Notes under the pieces: model-generated
Seen by the model: the letters and a program-made list of their open reading frames with translations, nothing else
Told to the model about the DNA's origin: nothing
Database searches by the model: none
Made by a program: the position numbers and the translations under genes
Assembly (NCBI GenBank): GCA_002362155.1
Contig: DETN01000214.1
Coordinates: 1 to 16,893, forward strand
DNA: 16,893 nt
Origin: Lachnospiraceae bacterium UBA3287
GTDB taxonomy: Bacteria; Bacillota; Clostridia; Lachnospirales; Lachnospiraceae
Reading direction: 5' to 3'
Shown here: one piece after another, positions 1-7,471 of the stretch
Layout of the letters: each line of letters opens with the position of its first letter
How positions within the stretch are numbered: position 1 is the stretch's first letter

Positions 1-1464
1 TTTTCTTCTCTTTTCGGAGACCCAGATGGAGGGCACGAAGATGATCAGCATGGGGAAGAGCTCCAGTCTGCCGGCCAGCATATCGAACATGAGGATATAC
101 TTGGTCACGGGCAGGAAGGCGTTGTAGTTGCCGGTGGCCCCTACCGCGTCCAGACCGGGTCCTATGTTGTTGAAGGTGGCGACGACGGCCGTAATGATGG
201 TCTCAAGAGACCCCTGATCGAACATGGTGATCAGAACGATGGATGCAACAAAGATCATTATGTAGGCGGCCAGGTAAACGTTGACGCCGCGGACCGTCTC
301 CTTGTCCACCGCCTTGCCGTCCAGCTTGATGATGGATACCCGGCGGGGATGGATAAAGTGGAGGATCTCCTGCTTGGCGCTCTTTAAAAGGATCAGGACA
401 CGGGACACCTTGATGCCGCCGCCGGTGGAACCGGCGCAGGCGCCGATGAACATGATCAGCACCAGAAGGTTCCTGGAGTACTGGGGCCAGAGGTTGAAGT
501 CCGCCGTGGCATAGCCGGTGGTGGTAATGATGGAGCCCACCTGGAAGGCCGAATGATGGATGGCTTCGAAGAAGGACCCGAAGTAGCCCCGGATGTTCCA
601 GGCAATGGTCAGGATGCAGAAGAGGATGATGCCCAGATAGGCCTTGACCTCGCTCATCCTGAAGGCCTGCTTCTTTGCCTTCCATGTCTTGCCCAGGAGC
701 AGGTAATAGTAGAAGTTGAAGTTGACGCCGAAGGCGATCATGAAGAAGGTGATGATCCCCTGCTGGGCGTAGGTGTAGTCGAAAAGGCCCGAGTTCTTAA
801 CGGCGAAGCCGCCGGTGCCGGCGGTTCCGAAGGTCAGACAGAGGGCGTCGAAGGGGTTCATTCCGACAATCAGAAGGAGGATGCACTCGATGACCGTCAT
901 GGCAAAGTAGATCCCGTAGAGGATCATTGCAGTCTGCCGGATCTTGGGCACCAGCTTTCCTACGGAGGGGCCCGGGCTTTCCGCCTTCATCAGATGCATG
1001 TTGTAGCCGCCGGTCATGGGCATGATGGCCAGGATAAAGACGATGACGCCCATGCCGCCCACCCAGTGGGTAAAGCTGCGCCACATAAGGGAAGCGTGGC
1101 TTAAATCCTCCACACTGGTCAGGGCGCTGGCCCCGGTGGTGGTAAAGCCGGAGATGGTCTCGAAGAGGGCGTCCGTATAGCTTCCCACGTCCCCGGAAAG
1201 GACGAAGGGGGCCGCTCCGAAAACGGACAGGACGATCCAGCTCAGGGCCACCGCCACGAAGCCTTCCTTGGTATAGTAGGTCTCGTTATTGCGGTTGAAA
1301 TAGACCAGAAGGGTGCCCAGAAGGGCGCAGACCGCCGCCACTGCCAGGTAGGCCAGTCCTTCGGTCTCCTTATAGATCAGGGCCGTCGCGCAGGGAAGAA
1401 GCAGGAAACCCGCCTCGAACTGCAGGATCAGCCCCATGATTCTTCGTATACTGGAATAATTCAC
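1..1464 (-). CDS. trkH: Potassium uptake protein TrkH, 3' end cut by window edge
   Basis: Membrane subunit of the TrkAH potassium uptake system: it forms the K+-conducting pore and is gated by TrkA, encoded just upstream. Translation from a GTG at 1464 gives 488 codons without a stop before the window edge; the sequence already reaches the ELFPMLIIFVPSIW region that ends most TrkH proteins, so only a few residues should be missing. Four pore-loop filter segments are readable in order: GFTTTGAS (about residues 106-113), TFGTAGTGGF, ITTTGYATAD and NNIGPGLDAVG, separated by hydrophobic membrane segments. The GTG is chosen because a Shine-Dalgarno AGGGGG lies 9 nt upstream inside the end of trkA, and because the nearby ATG at 1471 is in another frame. 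Six bases separate it from the trkA stop, so the pair is surely cotranscribed. A Ktr-type KtrB is less likely, since the partner carries two RCK units as TrkA does. Confidence 0.93.
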   Translation of the reverse strand, partial: MNYSSIRRIMGLILQFEAGFLLLPCATALIYKETEGLAYLAVAAVCALLGTLLVYFNRNNETYYTKEGFVAVALSWIVLSVFGAAPFVLSGDVGSYTDALFETISGFTTTGASALTSVEDLSHASLMWRSFTHWVGGMGVIVFILAIMPMTGGYNMHLMKAESPGPSVGKLVPKIRQTAMILYGIYFAMTVIECILLLIVGMNPFDALCLTFGTAGTGGFAVKNSGLFDYTYAQQGIITFFMIAFGVNFNFYYYLLLGKTWKAKKQAFRMSEVKAYLGIILFCILTIAWNIRGYFGSFFEAIHHSAFQVGSIITTTGYATADFNLWPQYSRNLLVLIMFIGACAGSTGGGIKVSRVLILLKSAKQEILHFIHPRRVSIIKLDGKAVDKETVRGVNVYLAAYIMIFVASIVLITMFDQGSLETIITAVVATFNNIGPGLDAVGATGNYNAFLPVTKYILMFDMLAGRLELFPMLIIFVPSIWVSEKRRK

Positions 1465-1470
1465 GGTTCA

Positions 1471-2838
1471 TTACCCCCTGCCGGTATCAAGGATATCATT
1501 GATGGTCCGGAAGCCCTTCTGGCTGGTCACCACCACCACGCTGTCGCCTTCCCGGATGACGGAGTTGCCGTTGGGAATGATGGTATTGCCGTTCCTGGTG
1601 ATGGAAGCGATCAGAACGTCCTTTTTCAGGCGGATCTGGGACAGAGGCATGTCCGTGACCTCTTTTGCGCGGCTGACCTTGAATTCCAGAGCCTCCACCT
1701 TGCCCTCGATCAGCTCATAGAGAGATTCCATTTCGGAGCCGTAGGAGTTCTGCATGGCCCTGACATAGCGCAGGATATATTCCGCGGTGATCCGCTTGGG
1801 ATGGATGATGGAGCCCAGATCCAGGGAATCCACCACTTCCGTATAGTTGATGCGGTTGATCTTGGTGATGATCTTGGCGTCGGATACGGTCCTGGCAAAG
1901 AGGGAAAGGAAGACGTTCTCCTCGTCGATGCCGGTCAGGGATACGAAGGACTCGCACTCCCTGATGCCCTCTTCGATCAGAACGTTCTGGTCCGTGGCGT
2001 CTCCGCAGATGATGTTGGCGTCGGGGATCAGTTCGCTCAGCTCCTCGCAGCGCTCCCTGGACTTTTCGATGACGGTCACGGCAATGCCCTGGCTGAGCAG
2101 CTGGCTGGCCAGGTAATAGCCCACGGTGCCGCCGCCTACGATCATGCAGTTGCGCACCCTCCCAGTCTTGATCTTCAGATTCTCGAAGAGCTTCCTGGCG
2201 TTGGCGGGAGAAGCCACCACGGAGATGGTGTCTCCGGCCTTGAGGAGGAACTGGCCGTTGGGGATGATCACATCCTGGTTCCGTTCCACGGTGGCCACTA
2301 GGACCTCCGACCCTGTCTTGTGGGTGATATCCATCATCCTGCACTCGTCCAGGAGGGATCCTTCGCTGATCTTGAAGCGCAGGATCTCGGTCCGGCCCTT
2401 GGCGAAGGTGTCGATGGAGATGGCCGAAGGGAAGCGCAGGATGCGGGCCGCTTCCGTAGCCGCCGCATGCTCGGGATTGACCGTCATGGACAGGCCCAGC
2501 TCCTCTCTGATAAAGCCTACCTCACTGTTGTAAATGGGATTTCTGACACGGGCGATGGTATTGCAGTTACCGGCCTTTTTTGCCACCAGGCAGCAGAGCA
2601 GGTTGACCTCGTCCGCGTCGGTGACGGCGATCATAAGATCGGCCTCCTCCACGCCGGCGTCCTGCTGCACGGTATAACTGGCGCCGTTGCCCTGTACGCC
2701 CAGCACGTCAAAGTTGTCCGTGACGTTGGTGATGACACGGCTTTTGGAGTCGATTACGGCAATATCATGTCCCTCCGCGATCAGCTGCTCCACCAGAGTG
2801 CGGCCTACCTTGCCGCCTCCTACAACAATAATCTTCAT
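1471..2838 (-). CDS. trkA: Trk potassium uptake regulatory subunit TrkA
   Basis: Cytoplasmic NAD(H)/nucleotide-binding gating ring of the TrkAH K+ transporter. The 455-residue protein has the complete TrkA layout of two tandem RCK units: a first Rossmann fold starting VVGGGKVG (residues 5-12), an RCK_C domain near 140-215, a second Rossmann fold with IVGGGTVG (233-240), and a second RCK_C near 375-450. E. coli TrkA is about the same length. The ATG at 2838 is preferred over a TTG eight codons upstream because AAAGGAGA lies 7 nt before it and the protein then begins MKIIVVGGG, as in homologues. The upstream glnN stop is 20 bases away and trkH follows after 6 bases, so the three look like one transcript. 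RCK_C domains of Gram-positive K+ transporters often bind cyclic di-AMP; whether this one does cannot be read from the sequence. Confidence 0.95.
   Translation of the reverse strand: MKIIVVGGGKVGRTLVEQLIAEGHDIAVIDSKSRVITNVTDNFDVLGVQGNGASYTVQQDAGVEEADLMIAVTDADEVNLLCCLVAKKAGNCNTIARVRNPIYNSEVGFIREELGLSMTVNPEHAAATEAARILRFPSAISIDTFAKGRTEILRFKISEGSLLDECRMMDITHKTGSEVLVATVERNQDVIIPNGQFLLKAGDTISVVASPANARKLFENLKIKTGRVRNCMIVGGGTVGYYLASQLLSQGIAVTVIEKSRERCEELSELIPDANIICGDATDQNVLIEEGIRECESFVSLTGIDEENVFLSLFARTVSDAKIITKINRINYTEVVDSLDLGSIIHPKRITAEYILRYVRAMQNSYGSEMESLYELIEGKVEALEFKVSRAKEVTDMPLSQIRLKKDVLIASITRNGNTIIPNGNSVIREGDSVVVVTSQKGFRTINDILDTGRG
1474..1479 (-). promoter_or_regulatory. Shine-Dalgarno deciding the trkH GTG start
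   Basis: AGGGGG on the minus strand, 9 nt before the GTG at 1464 and overlapping the last codons of trkA. The alternative ATG at 1471 would sit only two bases from it and opens a frame that is not TrkH. Confidence 0.6.
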
Positions 2839-2858
2839 ACGATTGTCTCCTTTTGCCG

Positions 2859-4982
2859 TCAAATTTCAAACATCAGGTCCTCATAGGTAGGGAAGGGCCA
2901 CATCTTCTTGTCCACCAGCTTCTCCAGCTCGTCGCAGGGCCGGCGCAGGTTGTTCATCAGGGGCTTGACGATGTCCTTGTAGTAGAAGGCCTGTTCCTTC
3001 ATATGAGTGATCTTTCCGGCATTCTCCTCCGCGTCGATCAGCATCTTCAGGGAATGCTGGGCCTGGTTGATCATGGTGCTGACCTCCGTCAGCTTTTCCA
3101 CCTCCGCCATGGGATCCATGCCGGCGTCCCGAAGCAGGATGACCGTCTCCGCCAGATCTTTGGCGTAGCGCATGCAGACGGGAATGATCTGCTTCCTGGC
3201 CATGTCGATCATGGTCAGGGTCTCAATGTTGATGGTCTTGGCGTAGGTCTCGTAGGTGATCTCCTCACGGCTTCTGAGCTCGGCTTCCGTAAAGATATGG
3301 AATTCCTCGAAAAGGCTGACGGACTTGGGGGTGGTCAGGGCCGACGCCGCCTCGATGGTGGAGGCGATGTTGGGAAGGCCCCTTCTCTTTGCCTCCAGGA
3401 TCCATTCCTCGGTATAGCCGTTGCCGCTGAAAATGATCCTCTGATGGTTGGTCAGATACTCATGGATCAGATCCTGTACGGCCTGGTCGAAGTCCGCTGC
3501 CTTCTCCAGGCGGTTGGCCGCCTCGCAGAAGGCCTCCGCCACGATGGCGTTGATGATGGTGATGGGAGCGCCGCAGGAATCGGCGGAGCCCACCATACGG
3601 AATTCGAACTTGTTGCCGGTGAAGGCAAAGGGGGAGGTCCGGTTCCTGTCTGTGGCATCCTTGGCCACGTCGGGCAGGGTGGATACGCCTGTATAGAGGA
3701 CGCCGCCCTCCAGATGCCGGTCAGCCATGCCCTTCTTGACCACCTGGCTGACCACGTCCTCCAGCTGCTCTCCCAGGAAGACGGACACGATGGCCGGCGG
3801 GGCTTCGTGCCCTCCCAGCCGCTCGTCGTTGCCCACGTCGGAGGCGCTCTGGCGCAGCAGATCCGCATGGATGTCCACGGCCTTCAGGATGCAGGCCAGG
3901 ATCAGAAGGAAACGGGTGTTGGATTCGGGATTTTTGCCGGGATCCAGAAGGTTTTCCCCCGTATCGGTGGACAGGGACCAGTTGTTGTGCTTGCCCGAGC
4001 CGTTGACCCCGGCGAAGGGCTTTTCGTGCAGGAGGCATCGCATGTTGTGGTGGATGGCCACCCGCTTCATGGTCTCCATGATCAGCTGGTTGTGGTCGGT
4101 GGCCACGTTGGCCTCCTCATAGATGGGGGCCAGCTCATGCTGGGCAGGGGCCACTTCGTTGTGCTGGGTCTTGGCGGGCACCCCCAGCTTCCACAGCTCC
4201 AGGTTGAGGTCCCGCATGAACTCGCCCACGTGTTCCCGGATGACGCCGAAGTAATGATCCTCCATCTCCTGGCCCTTGGGAGCGGGGGCTCCGAAAAGGG
4301 TGCGGCCGGTGAAGATCAGGTCCTGTCTCTGCAGGTACTTGTCCCTGTTGACCAGGAAATATTCCTGCTCGGCGCCCACGGAGGCCCGGACTCTGGTGGC
4401 GGCGGTATCGCCGAAGAGGCGGACGATGCGGAGGGCCTGGGCGTTGATGGCTTCCATGGACCGAAGAAGGGGCGTCTTCTTGTCCAGGGCTTCCCCCGTG
4501 TAGGAGCAGAAGGCCGTGGGGATGCAGAGAGTGGTCCCCGTGCCGGATTCCTTTAAGAAAGCGGGGGATGTGATGTCCCAGGTGGTATAGCCCCTGGCTT
4601 CAAAGGTGGATCTGAGGCCTCCGGAAGGGAAGGAAGAGGCGTCCGGCTCTCCCTTGATCAGGTCCTTGCCGGAAAAGCCCATGAGCATGCGGCCCTCTTC
4701 GTCGGGGCTGGATATAAAGGAGTCGTGCTTTTCGGCGGTAATGCCGGTAAGAGGCTGGAACCAGTGGGTATAGTGGGTGGCCCCGTTCTCCACGGCCCAG
4801 TCCTTCATGGCCTTGGCCACCACGTCGGCGTCGGCCCTGCTCAGCTCTCCTCCCTGCTCCATGACCTTGCGGACATTTTTATAAACGCTCTTGGGAAGAG
4901 CCGCTCTCATCTTGCTGATGGTAAAAACGTTCTTGCCGAAAATTTCCTCTACGTTCAGCTTTTCATTCCTGTCGTTGTTCAA
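2859..4982 (-). CDS. glnN: Type III glutamine synthetase (GlnN)
   Basis: Makes glutamine from glutamate, ammonia and ATP; the main ammonium-assimilation step, cytoplasmic. At 707 residues it has the large-subunit size of the GSIII family (about 700) rather than the 440-470 of GlnA. Family segments can be read in order: WFQPLTG (74-80), FPSGGLRSTFEARGYTTWD (118-136), AEQEYFL with metal-binding glutamates (204-210), NEVAPAQHELAP (275-286), NGSGKHNNWS (327-336) and the RNRTSPFAFTGNKFEFR block (446-462). The start is a TTG at 4982 with AGGAGG 10 nt upstream; the first in-frame ATG comes only at residue 26, beyond conserved N-terminal sequence. It lies 59 bases after trhP and 20 bases before trkA. 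A weak promoter-like pair and a small hairpin abutting the Shine-Dalgarno sit in the preceding gap, so it may have its own control. No GlnR, PII or glutamate synthase gene is in the window. Confidence 0.96.
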   Translation of the reverse strand: MNNDRNEKLNVEEIFGKNVFTISKMRAALPKSVYKNVRKVMEQGGELSRADADVVAKAMKDWAVENGATHYTHWFQPLTGITAEKHDSFISSPDEEGRMLMGFSGKDLIKGEPDASSFPSGGLRSTFEARGYTTWDITSPAFLKESGTGTTLCIPTAFCSYTGEALDKKTPLLRSMEAINAQALRIVRLFGDTAATRVRASVGAEQEYFLVNRDKYLQRQDLIFTGRTLFGAPAPKGQEMEDHYFGVIREHVGEFMRDLNLELWKLGVPAKTQHNEVAPAQHELAPIYEEANVATDHNQLIMETMKRVAIHHNMRCLLHEKPFAGVNGSGKHNNWSLSTDTGENLLDPGKNPESNTRFLLILACILKAVDIHADLLRQSASDVGNDERLGGHEAPPAIVSVFLGEQLEDVVSQVVKKGMADRHLEGGVLYTGVSTLPDVAKDATDRNRTSPFAFTGNKFEFRMVGSADSCGAPITIINAIVAEAFCEAANRLEKAADFDQAVQDLIHEYLTNHQRIIFSGNGYTEEWILEAKRRGLPNIASTIEAASALTTPKSVSLFEEFHIFTEAELRSREEITYETYAKTINIETLTMIDMARKQIIPVCMRYAKDLAETVILLRDAGMDPMAEVEKLTEVSTMINQAQHSLKMLIDAEENAGKITHMKEQAFYYKDIVKPLMNNLRRPCDELEKLVDKKMWPFPTYEDLMFEI

Positions 4983-4992
4983 CTTCTTACTT

Positions 4993-4998
4993 CCTCCT
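4993..4998 (-). promoter_or_regulatory. Shine-Dalgarno for the glnN TTG start
   Basis: AGGAGG on the minus strand, 10 nt before the TTG at 4982. There is no in-frame ATG or GTG at suitable spacing, so this site fixes the TTG as the start. Confidence 0.65.
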
Positions 4999-5011
4999 GC
5001 CGGTACCCGGC
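4999..5011 (-). repeat. Short inverted repeat directly 5' of the glnN Shine-Dalgarno
   Basis: GCCGG and CCGGC separated by three bases, a perfect 5-bp stem on the minus-strand RNA that abuts the AGGAGG of glnN. No T-rich tract follows, so it is not a terminator. It could influence ribosome access or transcript stability, but a 5-bp stem with a 3-nt loop may also be chance in GC-rich DNA. Confidence 0.3.
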
Positions 5012-5038
5012 GGATCTTTACTAAAACAGATGTATCTT

Positions 5039-5067
5039 ATCTTACTGCAGGGTGCGGAAAATGTCTC
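5039..5067 (-). promoter_or_regulatory. Candidate internal promoter before glnN
   Basis: Minus-strand hexamers GAGACA (5062-5067) and TAAGAT (5039-5044) with exactly 17 bases between them, overlapping the end of trhP. Each hexamer matches the sigma-A consensus at four of six positions; the -10 hexamer is identical to that of the stronger ireB promoter. Transcription would start near 5032, about 50 bases before glnN. Weak evidence only. Confidence 0.28.
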
Positions 5068-6316
5068 CCGGCTCTGCCTCCCTGGAGAGCCTGAGCCAGA
5101 TGGTCTCCTTTGCGTGGGGGCAGGATTCCACGTCTTCCCCCTGTCCGTTTTTCATGCCAAGTACCACTGCCTTCAGGTCTCTTCCGTCCGGCTTCATGAT
5201 CTCGATGGTATCTCCTCTGGAAAACTTGTTCCTCTGCATGATCCTGACCCCCAGGGCAGGATCCGTCTCCTCCGCGATCCCCAGGAAAACGGCTTCGGAT
5301 ACATAGGTGGAATCCTCGTAGACCATGGAGTCCGGTCCCGGCTTTCCGAAATAGAAGCCGGTGGTATAGCGGCGGTAGGTGCATTTGCGGATCTGGTCAT
5401 GGTACCATTCCATGCCCGCCCGGTATTTTTCCTCCGACTCGAAATAGTCGTCGATGGCCTTTCTGTAGGTCCTGGCCATGGAGGCCACGTAGAGGGCGGT
5501 CTTCATCCTGCCCTCGATCTTGAAGGAATTGACGCCGGCCCGGACCAGCTCCGGGATATGTTCGATCATGCACAGGTCCCTGGAGTTGAAGATGAAAGTC
5601 CCTCTTTCGTTTTCCAGGACGGGCAGGTATTCTCCGGGCCTGGTCTCCTCCGCCAGGAAATATTTCCAGCGGCAGGGATGGGTGCAGGCCCCGTGGTTGG
5701 CGTCCCGGCCCGTAAAAAAGTTGGACATGAGGCACCTGCCGGAATAGGAGATGCACATGGCCCCGTGGATGAAGGCCTCGATCTCGAAATCCTCCGGCAT
5801 CTTTTCCCGGATCTGCCGGATCTCTGTAAGGCTCAGCTCCCTTGCGCAGACCACTCTGGAGGCTCCCATCTGTCTCCAGAACTCGAAGGTGGCGTAGTTG
5901 GTGTTGTTGGCCTGGGTGGAGATATGGACCGGCACGGAGGGGCAGTTCTCCCTGGCAAGCAAAAACATGCCGGGATCCGCGATCAGGACCGCGTCGGGTC
6001 TAAGCTCTTCCAGCTCCCGGAAATAGGCCGCGGCCCCCTCCAGGTCCGCGTTGTGGGCCAGGATATTGGCGGTGACATGGACCCGGACGCCCCTTTCGTG
6101 GGCGAAGGCAATGCCCTCTGCCATCTCTTCCTTTGTAAAGTTGCGGGCCTTGGCCCTCAGTCCGAAGGCAGAGCCCCCGATGTAGACCGCATCGGCCCCG
6201 TAGTGCACGGCGGTCCTGAGGACCTCCAGATCTTTGGCGGGGATCAGGAGCTCGGGCTTTCCTTCTCTGATACGTGAATTCTCAGTCATATGCTTTCTTA
6301 AATCCGGACTGCTCAT
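5042..6316 (-). CDS. trhP: U32-family tRNA uridine-34 hydroxylase TrhP
   Basis: A peptidase U32 family protein of 424 residues. Members of this family act in RNA hydroxylation; TrhP (YegQ, YrrN/YrrO) uses prephenate-dependent chemistry to make 5-hydroxyuridine at tRNA position 34. The U32 signature is visible from E180 (EAFIHGAMC) through SGRC, and four cysteines, C188, C195, C211 and C215, are placed as the conserved metal or Fe-S ligands. Length agrees with YrrO (about 420) and YegQ. The methyltransferase immediately upstream is the next enzyme of the same pathway, which favours TrhP over the 23S rRNA paralogue RlhA. The start is uncertain: ATG 6316 or ATG 6289, neither with a good Shine-Dalgarno; the gap from the trmR stop is 9 or 36 bases, suggesting translational coupling. 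Only one U32 gene is present, whereas B. subtilis has two adjacent ones. Confidence 0.87.
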   Translation of the reverse strand: MSSPDLRKHMTENSRIREGKPELLIPAKDLEVLRTAVHYGADAVYIGGSAFGLRAKARNFTKEEMAEGIAFAHERGVRVHVTANILAHNADLEGAAAYFRELEELRPDAVLIADPGMFLLARENCPSVPVHISTQANNTNYATFEFWRQMGASRVVCARELSLTEIRQIREKMPEDFEIEAFIHGAMCISYSGRCLMSNFFTGRDANHGACTHPCRWKYFLAEETRPGEYLPVLENERGTFIFNSRDLCMIEHIPELVRAGVNSFKIEGRMKTALYVASMARTYRKAIDDYFESEEKYRAGMEWYHDQIRKCTYRRYTTGFYFGKPGPDSMVYEDSTYVSEAVFLGIAEETDPALGVRIMQRNKFSRGDTIEIMKPDGRDLKAVVLGMKNGQGEDVESCPHAKETIWLRLSREAEPGDIFRTLQ

Positions 6317-6325
6317 CCGGAATAC

Positions 6326-6994
6326 TCAGTTCTTTTTCAGGGATACGGCCGTTCCGTCTCCCAGCTCCAGGACCAGGGTCCTGTAGTCCGGGTCGGAGGT
6401 GATGGCCCGCAGATACTCCCGCATCCTCTTATGGATGGTGCGGTTCCTTCTGGTGACGGCAAAGCGGGATTCCAGCACTGCCTCCTCCTGGAGGATGTTG
6501 TCGGAAATGAGAAGGCCTCCCTTTTTCAGAAGGCGCTTTGCCTGGGGAAGGAAATGGATGTACTGGCCCTTGGCCGCGTCCATAAAGATCAGGTCGTAGG
6601 GCCCCTCAAGAGAAGGCAGGATCTCTCCCGCATCTCCGGCAAGGAGGGTGATCCGGTCCGAGGCCCCGTACTTTTCAAAGTTCTCCCCAGCTTTACAGAT
6701 CCTTTCCTCCATCTTTTCGATGGTGGTGATACGGCACCCCTCCGGGGCGTAATAATCCATGACCAGGGCGGAATAGCCCACGGCCGTCCCCACCTCCAGG
6801 ATCTCCATGGGGGCTGCCATTTCGATCATGAAGCGGAGAAGCCCTCTGGTCCTGGGCCTTATGATGGGCACTCCTGCTTCGGAGGCCTCCTTTTCCAATA
6901 ACTGAAGGAAAGGAGGATCCGCCTCTTCCATCGATTCAATAAACGAATCTATGCGTTCCTCCTTTTCCATTTCCCTGCGGTCCGGAAATTCCAT
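6326..6994 (-). CDS. trmR: tRNA 5-hydroxyuridine methyltransferase TrmR (O-methyltransferase)
   Basis: A 222-residue class I SAM-dependent O-methyltransferase of the family that includes B. subtilis YrrM/TrmR, which methylates 5-hydroxyuridine-34 of tRNA to 5-methoxyuridine. Visible motifs are EVGTAVGYSAL (67-77, SAM-binding motif I), IEKM at about 93-96 (ribose-binding acidic strand end), FMDAAKGQY (137-145) with metal-ligand Asp139, and SDN (164-166), the divalent-metal site typical of catechol-type O-methyltransferases. The ATG at 6994 follows GGAAGGAGA at good spacing. It sits 24 bases after the MltG-like gene and 9 bases before trhP, the same neighbours as yrrL-yrrM-yrrN/O in Bacillus. 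That synteny is the main reason for naming TrmR; by sequence alone it could be a small-molecule O-methyltransferase. Confidence 0.86.
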   Translation of the reverse strand: MEFPDRREMEKEERIDSFIESMEEADPPFLQLLEKEASEAGVPIIRPRTRGLLRFMIEMAAPMEILEVGTAVGYSALVMDYYAPEGCRITTIEKMEERICKAGENFEKYGASDRITLLAGDAGEILPSLEGPYDLIFMDAAKGQYIHFLPQAKRLLKKGGLLISDNILQEEAVLESRFAVTRRNRTIHKRMREYLRAITSDPDYRTLVLELGDGTAVSLKKN

Positions 6995-7018
6995 AGTTCT
7001 CCTTCCGGTCTTATATTT

Positions 7019-7414
7019 CTATTCCTCGGCTTCCCCGTGGCCGGTGATCAGAGCCAGGATCTGGTCCATGCTCATCTCCGAGGATACCTCGTAGGTGCCG
7101 GGCTGGATCTGTCCCTTATATTCCGACATGGATTCCTTGAGGACAAAGGTGGACGAAGACCGGATCAGGCCGTTCTCCTCCAACAGATTTCCCACCTGGG
7201 ATACGGTCATGCCGCTTAAGATCTCCAGGGAAACGGTCTTGCCCTCTCCGGGCCTGTCCACGGCGGAATCCGCCACCAGGTTGTAGCCGTAGCGGTAGTA
7301 TTTCTGGGCGTAGCCCCCGATCTTTCCCGCCGCATGGTAGAATACGACCACCAGGACGACCAGAATGATCCAGTCCAGAACGGAATACTTCTTGAGCAGT
7401 TGAATGGCTTTCAT
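7019..7414 (-). CDS. Short MltG-like membrane protein without catalytic domain
   Basis: A 131-residue protein with one N-terminal membrane segment (about residues 12-28, hydrophobic VLDWIILVVLVVVFYHA) and an outside domain whose sequence LEILSGMTVSQVGNLLEENG followed by GQIQPGTYEVSSEMSMDQIL (101-120) matches the LysM-like N-terminal part of the endolytic transglycosylase MltG (YceG/YrrL). The protein ends soon after that, so the C-terminal lytic domain with the catalytic glutamate, about 200 residues in full MltG, is absent. It occupies the position of yrrL between the DUF1292/rnj and trmR genes. The ATG at 7414 is chosen over one at 7444 because GGGGAGG lies 5 nt before it. The reading frame closes cleanly with TAG and I see no residual catalytic-domain sequence downstream, so this is a stable short form and not a recent frameshift. 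Role unknown; binding to peptidoglycan or to divisome partners is conceivable. Confidence 0.82.
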   Translation of the reverse strand: MKAIQLLKKYSVLDWIILVVLVVVFYHAAGKIGGYAQKYYRYGYNLVADSAVDRPGEGKTVSLEILSGMTVSQVGNLLEENGLIRSSSTFVLKESMSEYKGQIQPGTYEVSSEMSMDQILALITGHGEAEE

Positions 7415-7419
7415 AAATT

Positions 7420-7424
7420 CCTCC
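7420..7424 (-). promoter_or_regulatory. Shine-Dalgarno deciding the MltG-like start
   Basis: GGAGG (within GGGGAGG) on the minus strand, 5 nt before the ATG at 7414. The upstream in-frame ATG at 7444 has no comparable site. Confidence 0.6.
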
Positions 7425-7471
7425 CCGAATTTCCCGAAAGGCATGTTTGCAAATTGGGCGCGGGCCCTTCC

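Noticed and set aside
2853..4556. Plus-strand open frame of 567 codons antisense to glnN
   Set aside because: It lies wholly opposite a strongly conserved gene, its translation is low-complexity (rich in G, V, D, H, L) with no family motif, and there is no fitting Shine-Dalgarno. Long antisense frames are expected with this GC-rich third-position bias.
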